DNA of 41,472 nucleotides from CAYSCW01 sp964449165. Lineage in GTDB: Bacteria > Acidobacteriota > Aminicenantia > Aminicenantales > Aminicenantaceae. Under the pieces are notes generated by a model. It saw only the letters and a program-made list of their open reading frames with translations, was not told the DNA's origin and searched no databases. Positions within the stretch are counted from its first letter, which is position 1; every line of letters begins with the position of its first letter. The position numbers and the translations under genes are program-made. Where the stretch lies: the NCBI GenBank assembly GCA_964449165.1, contig CAYVAT010000029.1:1-41472 (forward strand). Reading direction: 5' to 3'. Below, one piece after another: positions 9,945 through 18,405 of this stretch.

Positions 9945-10781
9945 TTATGCAGATTTTTTTAAAAGTTCTAAAACAGCCTTGTTCCATCCATAAGGACCTA
10001 TCCCTTCGGCAAAGATCAGGTTGTCCAGCTTAACAGAAGGATCATGGCCACTGTCAGGCTTTGCCACCAACACCGGGTAATCGACGACTTTGAGCATAGG
10101 CAGATCGTTTAGACTGTCCCCAAGGCCAACCGTCTTAATCTTTCCTTTCTCCTTTTTATACAAAGCTTTAAGAATGGAGACGGCTTTTCCTTTATCGTTG
10201 TCTCCGAGGAGGTGGTAGAATCGACCTCCTTTTGTGAGATGAAGATTTGCGCGATTAGCAATTTTTTCGATCGTTTCTTCAGCTGATTTGTTTTCCAGAA
10301 GAAAAGGTTCGTCATACTCTCTTTTTTTAGCAAGTTTAGCATTGCTCAGAGAAAGGCGGCAGAATGAAGCCACTTTCTTGGCGGTAAGATCACCGAAGCC
10401 TCTTACTTCTCCAGGAAATGCGGCCTGGATTTGAGCAAGGACCTTTCTTATTCTTTGATAAGAAGTCCCCAGCTCGATGATTAAGTAGTTTGTATCTTCT
10501 TTGTCGAATGAAAAAGGAAGATGAAAATACTTCTTGGGAACAAATATCGCTCCTCCATTCTCTGATATAAAGGGATGTGTGATGTGAAGCTGCTTCCTGG
10601 TCTCCTCGATTTCAGCCTTGGTCTTGCTGGTGCAGATGATAAGGGGAACATTTTTTTCTTTTAACGCTCGAATAGCAGGAAGTGCAGGCCTGAAAGAGTA
10701 GGTTTCATGATCAAGAAGAGTTCCATCCAGGTCGGTAAAGATTAAAAGATGTGAATCCTCCCTGGTGCCGGTTTTTGCCAA
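9945..10781 (-). CDS. Glucosyl/mannosyl-3-phosphoglycerate phosphatase (HAD-IIB)
   Basis: A 278-residue HAD-superfamily phosphatase predicted to dephosphorylate the GpgS product to glucosylglycerate (or mannosylglycerate), an osmolyte. HAD motif I is FTDLDGTLLD (Asp17 and Asp19), motif II includes LIICTSKT, and motif IV is GLGDSLNDLPML (starting at 219, Asp222/Asp226). ISENGGAIF and the C-terminal GPYGWN block are typical of the MPGP family. The start is a TTG at 10779-10781, supported by AGGAGA 9 bp upstream; no better ATG fits. It is first in the transcript phosphatase-gpgS-glgC. A TTGACA/TAGAGT promoter candidate sits 45-85 bp upstream. Confidence 0.87.
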   Translation of the reverse strand: MAKTGTREDSHLLIFTDLDGTLLDHETYSFRPALPAIRALKEKNVPLIICTSKTKAEIEETRKQLHITHPFISENGGAIFVPKKYFHLPFSFDKEDTNYLIIELGTSYQRIRKVLAQIQAAFPGEVRGFGDLTAKKVASFCRLSLSNAKLAKKREYDEPFLLENKSAEETIEKIANRANLHLTKGGRFYHLLGDNDKGKAVSILKALYKKEKGKIKTVGLGDSLNDLPMLKVVDYPVLVAKPDSGHDPSVKLDNLIFAEGIGPYGWNKAVLELLKKSA

Positions 10782-10833
10782 AGAATTTTCTCCTGAATGT
10801 ATTAGTATGTATATAGAGCAGGGATTTTTCTAT

Positions 10834-10862
10834 ACTCTATAAGAATTTGATGTTTGTGTCAA
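10834..10862 (-). promoter_or_regulatory. Possible sigma-70-type promoter for the gpgS operon
   Basis: Read on the minus strand, TTGACA (10862-10857) is followed 17 bp later by TAGAGT (10839-10834), a 4/6 match to the -10 consensus. It points towards the phosphatase start with a 5' untranslated region of roughly 45 bp. The -35 is perfect and the -10 weak. Confidence 0.4.
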
Positions 10863-11006
10863 AAAAAATATATGCTTACATTTTCGTTTTACTCCCGATG
10901 AAGGTTTTGTATAAAATGTAAATTGGAAAATTTAGTGTTTTTAAGGATAGATGATTTTTTTTAATTTTAAACAAACTATTGTCACATAAACTCTAAGGAG
11001 TTAAAA

Positions 11007-11696
11007 ATGAGCAGTCTGTATTTTCTCTTTCCTACCCTGTTCGCGATCTTGATTTCTTTCCTCGTTGTCAGAGCTTCGGCTATTGCTTTGATGATGACAG
11101 GATTGGATAAAAAAAAGGCACGTTTCCAGGCACTATCAGCATTTTCTGGCACAGGATTCACCACAAAGGAGGCAGAGCTGATCGTGAACCATCCCAGAAG
11201 ACGCAAAATCGTTACTTGGTTAATGATCATGGGGAATGCAGGAATTGTAACGGTCATTGTCACAGCCACCTCTTCCTTGGCCACCAGCAGAGGGTATCAA
11301 TTGCCCATAAATGTCATAGTCCTTATTGGCGGAATATTTCTGATATACAAGATCGCCACCTACAGGAAGTTTACAAAGAAGTGGGAGAATTTTATCGAAA
11401 GGAAACTCGTAAAATCACCTGCCTATGAAGAAGAGGCAACCGAGGATCTCCTCCATTTCCTCGAAGGTTACGCTCTAGTAAAAAAAATTATTACCGAGAA
11501 ATCACCTCTGGCTGGAAATTCACTCTCAAAATGCAGATTGAATGAGAGAGGGCTTTTAGTATTAGGGATTGAGAGGGGAAAAAAATGGATACCCACTCCC
11601 AAAGCCCGTGAAAAGATGTTAGATGGCGATTCCATCATTATTTATGGGCCTCGTGGCGAACTCAGAGAGCTCTTCCAGGAGGGTGCTCAGAAATAA
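11007..11696 (+). CDS. Membrane protein with C-terminal TrkA-C (RCK_C) domain
   Basis: A 229-residue protein with three hydrophobic segments (about 6-32, 71-95 and 99-118) and a soluble C-terminal half. Between the first two segments lies FQALSAFSGTGFTTKEA, which resembles the pore loop of Trk/Ktr potassium transporters (xGFTT). The C-terminus (about 150-226) reads as a TrkA-C ligand-binding domain, with SPLAGNSLSKCRLNERGLLV and ML-DGDSIIIYG. A role in ion (possibly potassium) transport or its gating is inferred. No Rossmann TrkA-N domain is present. AAGGAG at 10995-11000 fixes the start. Transcription is divergent from the gpgS operon, so osmotic coupling is conceivable but unproven. Confidence 0.6.
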   Translation: MSSLYFLFPTLFAILISFLVVRASAIALMMTGLDKKKARFQALSAFSGTGFTTKEAELIVNHPRRRKIVTWLMIMGNAGIVTVIVTATSSLATSRGYQLPINVIVLIGGIFLIYKIATYRKFTKKWENFIERKLVKSPAYEEEATEDLLHFLEGYALVKKIITEKSPLAGNSLSKCRLNERGLLVLGIERGKKWIPTPKAREKMLDGDSIIIYGPRGELRELFQEGAQK

Positions 11697-11812
11697 ATAG
11701 ACACTCAGCTCCATCGTGTTTTTCTAACTCTAGCTTTATTACTCCTATCGTTTCACTATCTATATGAATCCTGTAGAATATAAGACGAAAACCGAAAGCT
11801 AACAGCGATATT

Positions 11813-14800
11813 ATGAAATTGAAATTAAAGAAGAGAAAGATTCTGGTCATTATTGCCGCTCTCTTTCTTTTCTTTCTTACTGTTTTTTTTATCCTTCATG
11901 CTCCCTTTTTCCGTGCTAAAGTCTTGGGTTACGTCGCCAATTTTTTTGAACAAAAAAAGGGGATTTCTTTGAGCGTCCAGTCTTTGAACTATAACCTGCT
12001 TCGTTTGAGGTTTACATTAAAGGGAGTGGAGATCAGGGCTTCAGGAAAGGATCATCTTTACCCTTTCTTCCAGGCCGATGAAGTCAAAATAAAGATTCCT
12101 CTTGCTTTGTTACTGAGAAATAAGCTTCAGATTCACGAGTTAGAGGTTAAAAATCCCAAGATAACCCTCCACATCGATCAGGATGGTGGGAATAACATTC
12201 CTTTTAGGACTCAATCCAGAGCAAAATCTCCTGGACAGGCAGAGATCCCCGAGTTTGTGTTGAACAGAGTTCAGATTCAGAATGCCTGGATCCGTTTCAA
12301 GGATGAGAGGAAGAAATTTGAGTGGAATCTCCCTGGACTAAAGATTGGTCTCCAATGGATGGGCAAAGGCAGACATTCATTCTATCTGGAAATGGGCAAG
12401 GATGGCTGGGCCAGATATAAAGAGCACAGGTCTCCTGTGGATGAGTTCCGTATTAAAGCAGATCTCGATTATCGAGTGATCGATGTTCAGGATTTCATCT
12501 TGAGCAGCCCTCAAAACCGACTCGAATTTAAAGGCAAGGTGGAACCTTTCTCTCCAGCTTCTATCGATGGAATCCTCCAGGGTGAGATTGATTTAAGTGA
12601 TATGCGCTCTCTCCTTTACGTGGATTCAGCCATGGCAGGGAAAATAAAATTTCATTCACATTTGAGTGGGCCCTTAGAGGATGTGGATGCACATATTCAG
12701 GTGGAAAGCGATAATTTACATTTTAAGGAGCTGCAGGATATAGGTTTGAACGCAGAACTTCGCTGGAAAGACAGACGCCTTATTCTTCAGACCTTGCATA
12801 TGGATGTAGCCGACGGAGAGATAGAGGGGCATGGTGAATATCATCCGTTAAAGGATAAGGCAGAAAACCGCATTGAACTGAGGTGGACATCTGTTAATCT
12901 TGAACGCCTTGATTTCATGGGCAGTCGTCTGTTCCCTTTCATTTCTACGACATCAGGCACAATTCAGGCTTTTTGGTCTGTGTCCGCTTTAAATTCTCTC
13001 AAGGGCCGGGCTGAGATACGACTACAGGCAAAGAAGCAGAAGAGTGAAGAGGGGATACCTCTTTCAGGGAGTGTCCTCGCTAATTTTGATTCTGGAAGGA
13101 TTACTCTTTACACGAAGGATCTTACTATGCCGGGAGCCCGATTCACGGGCGAATTTCGTGTTGCTCCACGCGTTCTGAGTGGAAGATTCACGCTTGAAGC
13201 CAGTGAGCTCAAGGAGTTATCTTCTTTGCTCCTGGTCTCTGGCCGAGACACGTATAAAAAGGAAATGCAGGCCTTGGATTTGAACGGACAGCTCCATGTT
13301 GAGGGAATTGTGGGAGGAAGGTTAGAATCTCCCTCTATTTCCGCAGAATTGAAGATTCCAAATCTGTCTATCCTTGATTGGAAAGACCTTCAGTTGGATG
13401 GAACATTGATTTATGATGCCAAAGGTATTCGACTTAAGCCGATTAGCATCCGGGAAGGTAAAAGCAGGCTCGAAATCTCCGGTTTCTATTCTTTGATGAG
13501 TCGAAATCAGTCTGTCAAATTCGATGTCCGGGGAGAACAAATTTCTTTTGAAAGGCTACTCAAAGCTTTTCACCTGGATATACAAGCAAAGGCGAAGATA
13601 GATTTCAAAGCCCATATTGAAGGGAATCCTCTTGATCCGGATGCGGAAGCGGCACTCGACCTCACTGAGTTTTCTTACCATCATCAGGATTTTGAAAAGG
13701 TGAAAATCGTCGTGAATTACAGACAAAAACACATCTTTCTTGACTCTCTGGAGGCAAAAAAATCCGGAGGAAAAATAGAGGCGAAAGGCTGGTACCACAT
13801 CGAGGAGGATGTTTTCAATATCGGTCTTTTAGTGAACTCACTCCCTCTTCAGAATATTTCTTTTATCCATCCTGAGAAAGGAATGGATGCTACAGTGGAT
13901 TTCAAGCTTAAAGGAAAAGGGAAGATTGATGCACCTCAAATTGAGGCAGAAGGTTTACTGAAGAGAATAACAGTCGACGGAAAAAAATTGGGTGATATCA
14001 GGTTTCAGGCCAAAGGAGACCTTCCGTTCAAGATCCCTTCAGTCTCAGGTATCATCCTGGAAGCTGATGTAGATTGTGCACTCCTCAGCAGTTTTCTTGG
14101 GGATTCAGAGGCAACGGGCATGCTTAAGTTTAGATCAAGACTTGCAGGAACTTTTTCCGATCTCGAAATGACCGCTGGTATAGATCTTTCGGATGCTAAA
14201 ATATATTTAACCCGTATCCCTCTCAGTTTTGAGGATATACAGCTACATTTAGGAGTATCCAAAAACGTGGTCAAGATTGATTCTTTTTCCTTTCGCGTTG
14301 GAAACAGCCGATGCCAGGTAGCAGGAGATGTTCCTCTGGAATCCTTGCCCGTTAGCCTTCCGGGAAGATTCCATGTCTTTGAGAAGAGGATAGCAAACGT
14401 ATCACTGCGCGTTCAAAATCTGGATCTATCGCTCCTGAAGACTATCTTGCCTCTTGAGATGCTGGAGAAGATGAGCGGAAAGATTGATGGTAAAATCGAG
14501 GTTAGAGGGGAACGTCTGCAATGGAATAAGATATTAGCCGACGCCTCATTTGATTCATTGGAGCTGAATCTATTCGGGATTTCTCTTGCTCAAGAAGATT
14601 CTTCCCATCTCCTTCTCAGGGATGGAAAATTATTCGTCGAGAGACTCAATCTTCGGGGAGATGAAAACCGCTTAGAAATTAGTGGCTCTGTGGATTTGGG
14701 AGAGAATAAATCCATAGATATATCTCTGGACGGAGAGCTCGAATTGAGAGTCCTTCGCGGATTCTTGCCGGATGCGCTCATTTCTGGAATCTCAGATTTT

Positions 14801-17800
14801 CAGGTGCGGATGAGTAGAAACTTCGGCAATCCTCTCATTGAAGGATTTATCAATGTCCGGGATGCAGGAATGCAGATGGCCCATCCTCTCATTTTTCTAA
14901 GCAGGATAAATGGGAGGATATTAATCCGGCAGGAGGGAGTTGAGATCGAACAGTTGGGAGGAGATCTCAATGGAGGGAAACTAAGTCTTAAAGGGGATAT
15001 CGGCTTCAGCCATTGGACATTCACGGGCGCTGACGTTCTCTTCACCAGCAAGGATTCTCTTTTTAATTATCCAAAGGATTTGAGATCACAGATTTCCAGC
15101 GAGCTGAGATTAAAATCAGATGGGAAGAATCATCTCTTATCCGGTAAAGTTATGATCGTGAATGCAAAATACATAGAGCCGTTCGGGATTCAATCAGCGA
15201 TCTTTCGTTATTTACTCAAGAGGAATCGGGAAGAACACCTGAGAGAACCGAGTCCTTTCTTAAGCAATTTGCTGATGGATGTGGCCGTGTATACAGTTAA
15301 CAATTTCTTGATTGACAACAATATCTCTAAGTCAGAAGCTAAAGCTAGCCTCAAGCTGGCAGGGAGCATATATCATCCAACTCTTGCCGGGCGGGTTGAA
15401 TTTTTCGAAGGAGGTGAAGTCTACTTCAGCCATAATACTTTTTACATCGAAAGAGGAACAGTCGATTTCGTCAATCCCAATCGGATAGAACCCGACGTCA
15501 ACCTCACTGCCCGAGCTCAGGTGAATGAGTATGACATTCAATTGATTTTAACAGGGACTCCGGATCGGTTCTCTGCCAACTTTATCTCAGACCCAGCTCT
15601 TTCTGAGCCGAATATTATTTCTCTATTAGTCACGGGAAGAACATTGGAAAGTGCCTCTGCTTCAGTCCTGGATATTGCTGGCAACAAAGCTCTTTCCTAC
15701 CTCGATAATGTCTTGACAGGGAAGGTCGAGCAGGCTCTAACAGGGACCTTGGGATTAGAAAGTGTCAGGATCGATGCCAGCCTTGTCTCTACAGAGGAGA
15801 ATCCCGGTGCGAGGATTACTGTGGGGCAGCACATCGGTCGAAGCATTGAGCTCGTACTCTCACAGGACCTGATGGATGCTCAAAACCGGACATGGATTAT
15901 GAATTATAATCCCAATCGTAAAGTCAACCTCCAGGGTGTCAAGGAAGATGATAACGAATATAATATCAGCCTCCGGCACGAGCTTCTTTTTGGCTCGGTT
16001 GAACGGCCAGGTCCGACCTTGTTGAGGAGTCTTTCTGATAGAGATCTTACTGTTGGAAAAATTATCCTGAAAGGCCATTTGGGCGTTTCAGAAAGAATAA
16101 TCCTCCACAAGATAAAGCTCGTTGAGGGAAAACGCTTTGACTTTTATAAACTTCAGGAAAGTCTTGACATGATTCGCCGTTTTTACGGAAAGAATCATTA
16201 TCTGAGCTTCAGTCTCAACACCATAAAAGAGACGAAAGAACGTCAGTTAAACCTGACTTTTCATATCAACTCCGGTCCTAAGATTCATCTCAGGTATCTG
16301 GGTACGGATATTCCAAAGAGATTGAAGAGAGAAATAATCAGCGTTTGGATTGGCAGCTCATTCGGCCCGCTGGTCATAGAGGACATCAAACATCGGTTGC
16401 GTCTTCATCTGCTGAAAAAGAGATATTATCAGGCAACAATCCAGGCACGGGAACAGAATGTAAAAGAGGATGAGAGAATTATAGTCTTTCAAGTCAGCGA
16501 GGGATTGAAATACGAAAAGCCGGATATAATCATCGAAGGAAATAGATCCTTTTCCAAAACGCGGCTTCTTGAGTATCTCAATAAGAATCATTTGATCGAC
16601 CAGGTTTTCGTCAATTCTCAGAGTGTTAGAAAAAACCTGGAAGATCTTTATGCTCAAAATGGATTCCTTCGGTCAAAAGTTCATATGTCCGAGCCTTATC
16701 TTGACCCAGGAAAGAGAAAAGTCCATATACACTTTCAAGTTGAGGAGGGAGCATCGTTTAAGATAGGCAAGATCGTGGTGAATGGAACACAGTTTTTAAG
16801 CAAAGACCAGTTGATCGATGAGATCGATATCCAACAGGGTGATGCTGTTTCCCTTAAGAAATTCAATGAGGCTGATGATAAGATAAGAGAGCTTTATGCG
16901 CAGAAAGGATTTAATGACGTCCATATTTCATCTCAAATCCAGGCTCACAAAGAAGAGGCAGTCGTTGATTTGAATTTTAACATCGATGAGAATCACCAGG
17001 GAAAAATAGCAGAGATTCAAATTGCTGGAAACTCAATTACCCATAATAGGGTGATCCAGAGGGAGCTGTTGTTCAAAGAGGGTGATGTGGTCAATTTTCG
17101 ACCGATTAATGAGTCCCGGAAGCGATTGTATGATCTTGGTATTTTTGAGAGGGTGAATATTGATGTAGCGCCTCTCAGCCAAGAACAGGCTATTTCTTCA
17201 AAATTAGATGAGAAACAGGAAGATTCGACAAGGTTTTATCGAGTTGAGATAGATGTGGTTGAATTGAAACCGTACCGGCTGCGATATGGTCTTCAATACG
17301 ATACAGAATCCGCCTTTGGAGCATCTGGTAATCTGATCAATCGCAATTTACTGGGGAGAGCTCAGCTTTTAGGAACAAGCTTTCGTTTCAATCGTGATGA
17401 GCGAGATCTCAGAGCGTTTCTGAGAAGCCCTTATTTCTTCTCAAAAAGAATAAACACGGAATTTTTTACTTTTGTGAACAGGACCATAAAGCCTTCATTC
17501 ACCGTGGATAGTCTGGGTTTCACCTTGCAACAGCAGGTTGAGTTCAGTAAGAGCTTTATTCTCTCCTACAATTATTCGTTTGCACGCAATCATACGTTTG
17601 TGCCCGGTGTCGAGGAGATGCTTGGTCCAGGAATCTGGATGAATATTTGCACTCTTAATGTGGGTTTGACCTGGGATACGCGGGATAATATTCTCAACCC
17701 GTCTCGAGGGATGTTCTTTTCGCAAAATATAAGGTATGCCCCTAGATTTCTTGGGTCAGATGTCCGTTTTATCCGTTATTTCGGGCAATATTATGCATTC

Positions 17801-18238
17801 AGGAAGCTTTCCAATTTTCTTGTTCATGCCTTTGGACTGCGCCTCGGACTCAGCAAAGGATGGAATCAGGATATCATCGCCAGCGAGAGGTTTTTTGCAG
17901 GCGGGGGGACAACCGTGCGCGGATTTGGGAAGAACGAGGTAGGGCCAAAAGACCCAGATACCGGGTTACCAGTTGGAGGTGAAGCTCTCTTTGTTATGAA
18001 TCAGGAATTGAGATTTCCCCTTTTCAAGAAGCTGAGCGGTGTGGTTTTCATTGATATTGGAAACGTATACTCCAAGATTTCTGATTTTAATCCTTTTGAA
18101 GTGAGGGAAACAGCAGGTTTTGGATTTCGCTATCAAACTCCATTTGCCTTGCTTCGCTTCGATTGGGGCTTTAAACTGGATCGACGTTCGGGAGAGCCTC
18201 TGTCAAAGATATTCTTCAGCATCGGTCAGGCGTTTTAA
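11813..18238 (+). CDS. Giant TamB-Omp85 fusion: TamB stalk, five POTRA domains, BamA/TamA-like barrel
   Basis: A 2141-residue envelope protein. Residues about 10-31 form an uncleaved inner-membrane anchor followed by an AsmA/TamB-type N-terminus. Residues to about 1400 are the repetitive beta-rich TamB stalk, ending in the DUF490/TamB C-terminal block (ARITVGQHIGRSIELVLSQD, about 1332-1351, then NEYNISLRHELLFG). Five POTRA-like units follow (about 1410-1790; each runs from a strand such as IGKIVVNG through a helical Y/F-GF segment). An Omp85 barrel (about 1815-2141) carries the VRGFGKN signature near 2034 and the terminal Phe of SIGQAF. Normally TamB and TamA or BamA are separate chains; here one polypeptide would span inner membrane, periplasm and outer membrane. 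No clear ribosome site precedes the ATG. The 3' end lies in a 69-bp repeat. Confidence 0.9.
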   Translation: MKLKLKKRKILVIIAALFLFFLTVFFILHAPFFRAKVLGYVANFFEQKKGISLSVQSLNYNLLRLRFTLKGVEIRASGKDHLYPFFQADEVKIKIPLALLLRNKLQIHELEVKNPKITLHIDQDGGNNIPFRTQSRAKSPGQAEIPEFVLNRVQIQNAWIRFKDERKKFEWNLPGLKIGLQWMGKGRHSFYLEMGKDGWARYKEHRSPVDEFRIKADLDYRVIDVQDFILSSPQNRLEFKGKVEPFSPASIDGILQGEIDLSDMRSLLYVDSAMAGKIKFHSHLSGPLEDVDAHIQVESDNLHFKELQDIGLNAELRWKDRRLILQTLHMDVADGEIEGHGEYHPLKDKAENRIELRWTSVNLERLDFMGSRLFPFISTTSGTIQAFWSVSALNSLKGRAEIRLQAKKQKSEEGIPLSGSVLANFDSGRITLYTKDLTMPGARFTGEFRVAPRVLSGRFTLEASELKELSSLLLVSGRDTYKKEMQALDLNGQLHVEGIVGGRLESPSISAELKIPNLSILDWKDLQLDGTLIYDAKGIRLKPISIREGKSRLEISGFYSLMSRNQSVKFDVRGEQISFERLLKAFHLDIQAKAKIDFKAHIEGNPLDPDAEAALDLTEFSYHHQDFEKVKIVVNYRQKHIFLDSLEAKKSGGKIEAKGWYHIEEDVFNIGLLVNSLPLQNISFIHPEKGMDATVDFKLKGKGKIDAPQIEAEGLLKRITVDGKKLGDIRFQAKGDLPFKIPSVSGIILEADVDCALLSSFLGDSEATGMLKFRSRLAGTFSDLEMTAGIDLSDAKIYLTRIPLSFEDIQLHLGVSKNVVKIDSFSFRVGNSRCQVAGDVPLESLPVSLPGRFHVFEKRIANVSLRVQNLDLSLLKTILPLEMLEKMSGKIDGKIEVRGERLQWNKILADASFDSLELNLFGISLAQEDSSHLLLRDGKLFVERLNLRGDENRLEISGSVDLGENKSIDISLDGELELRVLRGFLPDALISGISDFQVRMSRNFGNPLIEGFINVRDAGMQMAHPLIFLSRINGRILIRQEGVEIEQLGGDLNGGKLSLKGDIGFSHWTFTGADVLFTSKDSLFNYPKDLRSQISSELRLKSDGKNHLLSGKVMIVNAKYIEPFGIQSAIFRYLLKRNREEHLREPSPFLSNLLMDVAVYTVNNFLIDNNISKSEAKASLKLAGSIYHPTLAGRVEFFEGGEVYFSHNTFYIERGTVDFVNPNRIEPDVNLTARAQVNEYDIQLILTGTPDRFSANFISDPALSEPNIISLLVTGRTLESASASVLDIAGNKALSYLDNVLTGKVEQALTGTLGLESVRIDASLVSTEENPGARITVGQHIGRSIELVLSQDLMDAQNRTWIMNYNPNRKVNLQGVKEDDNEYNISLRHELLFGSVERPGPTLLRSLSDRDLTVGKIILKGHLGVSERIILHKIKLVEGKRFDFYKLQESLDMIRRFYGKNHYLSFSLNTIKETKERQLNLTFHINSGPKIHLRYLGTDIPKRLKREIISVWIGSSFGPLVIEDIKHRLRLHLLKKRYYQATIQAREQNVKEDERIIVFQVSEGLKYEKPDIIIEGNRSFSKTRLLEYLNKNHLIDQVFVNSQSVRKNLEDLYAQNGFLRSKVHMSEPYLDPGKRKVHIHFQVEEGASFKIGKIVVNGTQFLSKDQLIDEIDIQQGDAVSLKKFNEADDKIRELYAQKGFNDVHISSQIQAHKEEAVVDLNFNIDENHQGKIAEIQIAGNSITHNRVIQRELLFKEGDVVNFRPINESRKRLYDLGIFERVNIDVAPLSQEQAISSKLDEKQEDSTRFYRVEIDVVELKPYRLRYGLQYDTESAFGASGNLINRNLLGRAQLLGTSFRFNRDERDLRAFLRSPYFFSKRINTEFFTFVNRTIKPSFTVDSLGFTLQQQVEFSKSFILSYNYSFARNHTFVPGVEEMLGPGIWMNICTLNVGLTWDTRDNILNPSRGMFFSQNIRYAPRFLGSDVRFIRYFGQYYAFRKLSNFLVHAFGLRLGLSKGWNQDIIASERFFAGGGTTVRGFGKNEVGPKDPDTGLPVGGEALFVMNQELRFPLFKKLSGVVFIDIGNVYSKISDFNPFEVRETAGFGFRYQTPFALLRFDWGFKLDRRSGEPLSKIFFSIGQAF

Positions 18239-18276
18239 GTCTTGGTTGTCAGAAATTTATGACTAATGAGCTGAGA
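18208..18276. repeat. 69-bp direct repeat, left copy
   Basis: This segment matches 29402-29470 at 64 of 69 positions without gaps; all five differences are transitions. It covers the last codons and stop of the TamB-Omp85 gene (ending SIGQAF, TAA). On the opposite strand it carries the tail LSSLVINF with a TGA stop, identical to the C-terminus of the DUF481 protein at 29443. It therefore holds two convergent outer-membrane gene ends. Confidence 0.9.
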
Positions 18277-18335
18277 GCGCTTATGATGGATACTTCTTTA
18301 TATCCAAACCCTACTCCGTATGAAAACCGCCGCTG
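18253..18335 (-). pseudogene. Relic 3' end of a DUF481-like outer-membrane protein gene
   Basis: Reading the minus strand back from a TGA at 18249-18251, the frame stays open for about 28 codons and spells VGFGYKEVSIISALSSLVINF at its end. The last eight residues equal those of the intact DUF481 protein at 29443-30204, and the preceding residues are weakly similar (GYKEVSIIS against GFKNTDHYF). A TGA closes the frame upstream. I read it as the stub of a paralogous or formerly continuous gene; homology beyond the repeat is tentative. Confidence 0.5.
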
Positions 18336-18359
18336 TCATGGTTCATGAGGACGCGCTTC

Positions 18360-18385
18360 CCCCAGATTTGAAGGAAAAATCGGGG
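18360..18385. terminator. Possible weak terminator hairpin between convergent genes
   Basis: A stem formed by CCCCAGATTT and AAATCGGGG, with a bulged A, lies between the convergent TamB-Omp85 gene and the minus-strand lipoprotein gene. The plus-strand tail is only CTTTA, so rho-independent function is doubtful. Confidence 0.3.
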
Positions 18386-18405
18386 CTTTAAAAAGAAGCC
18401 GGACA

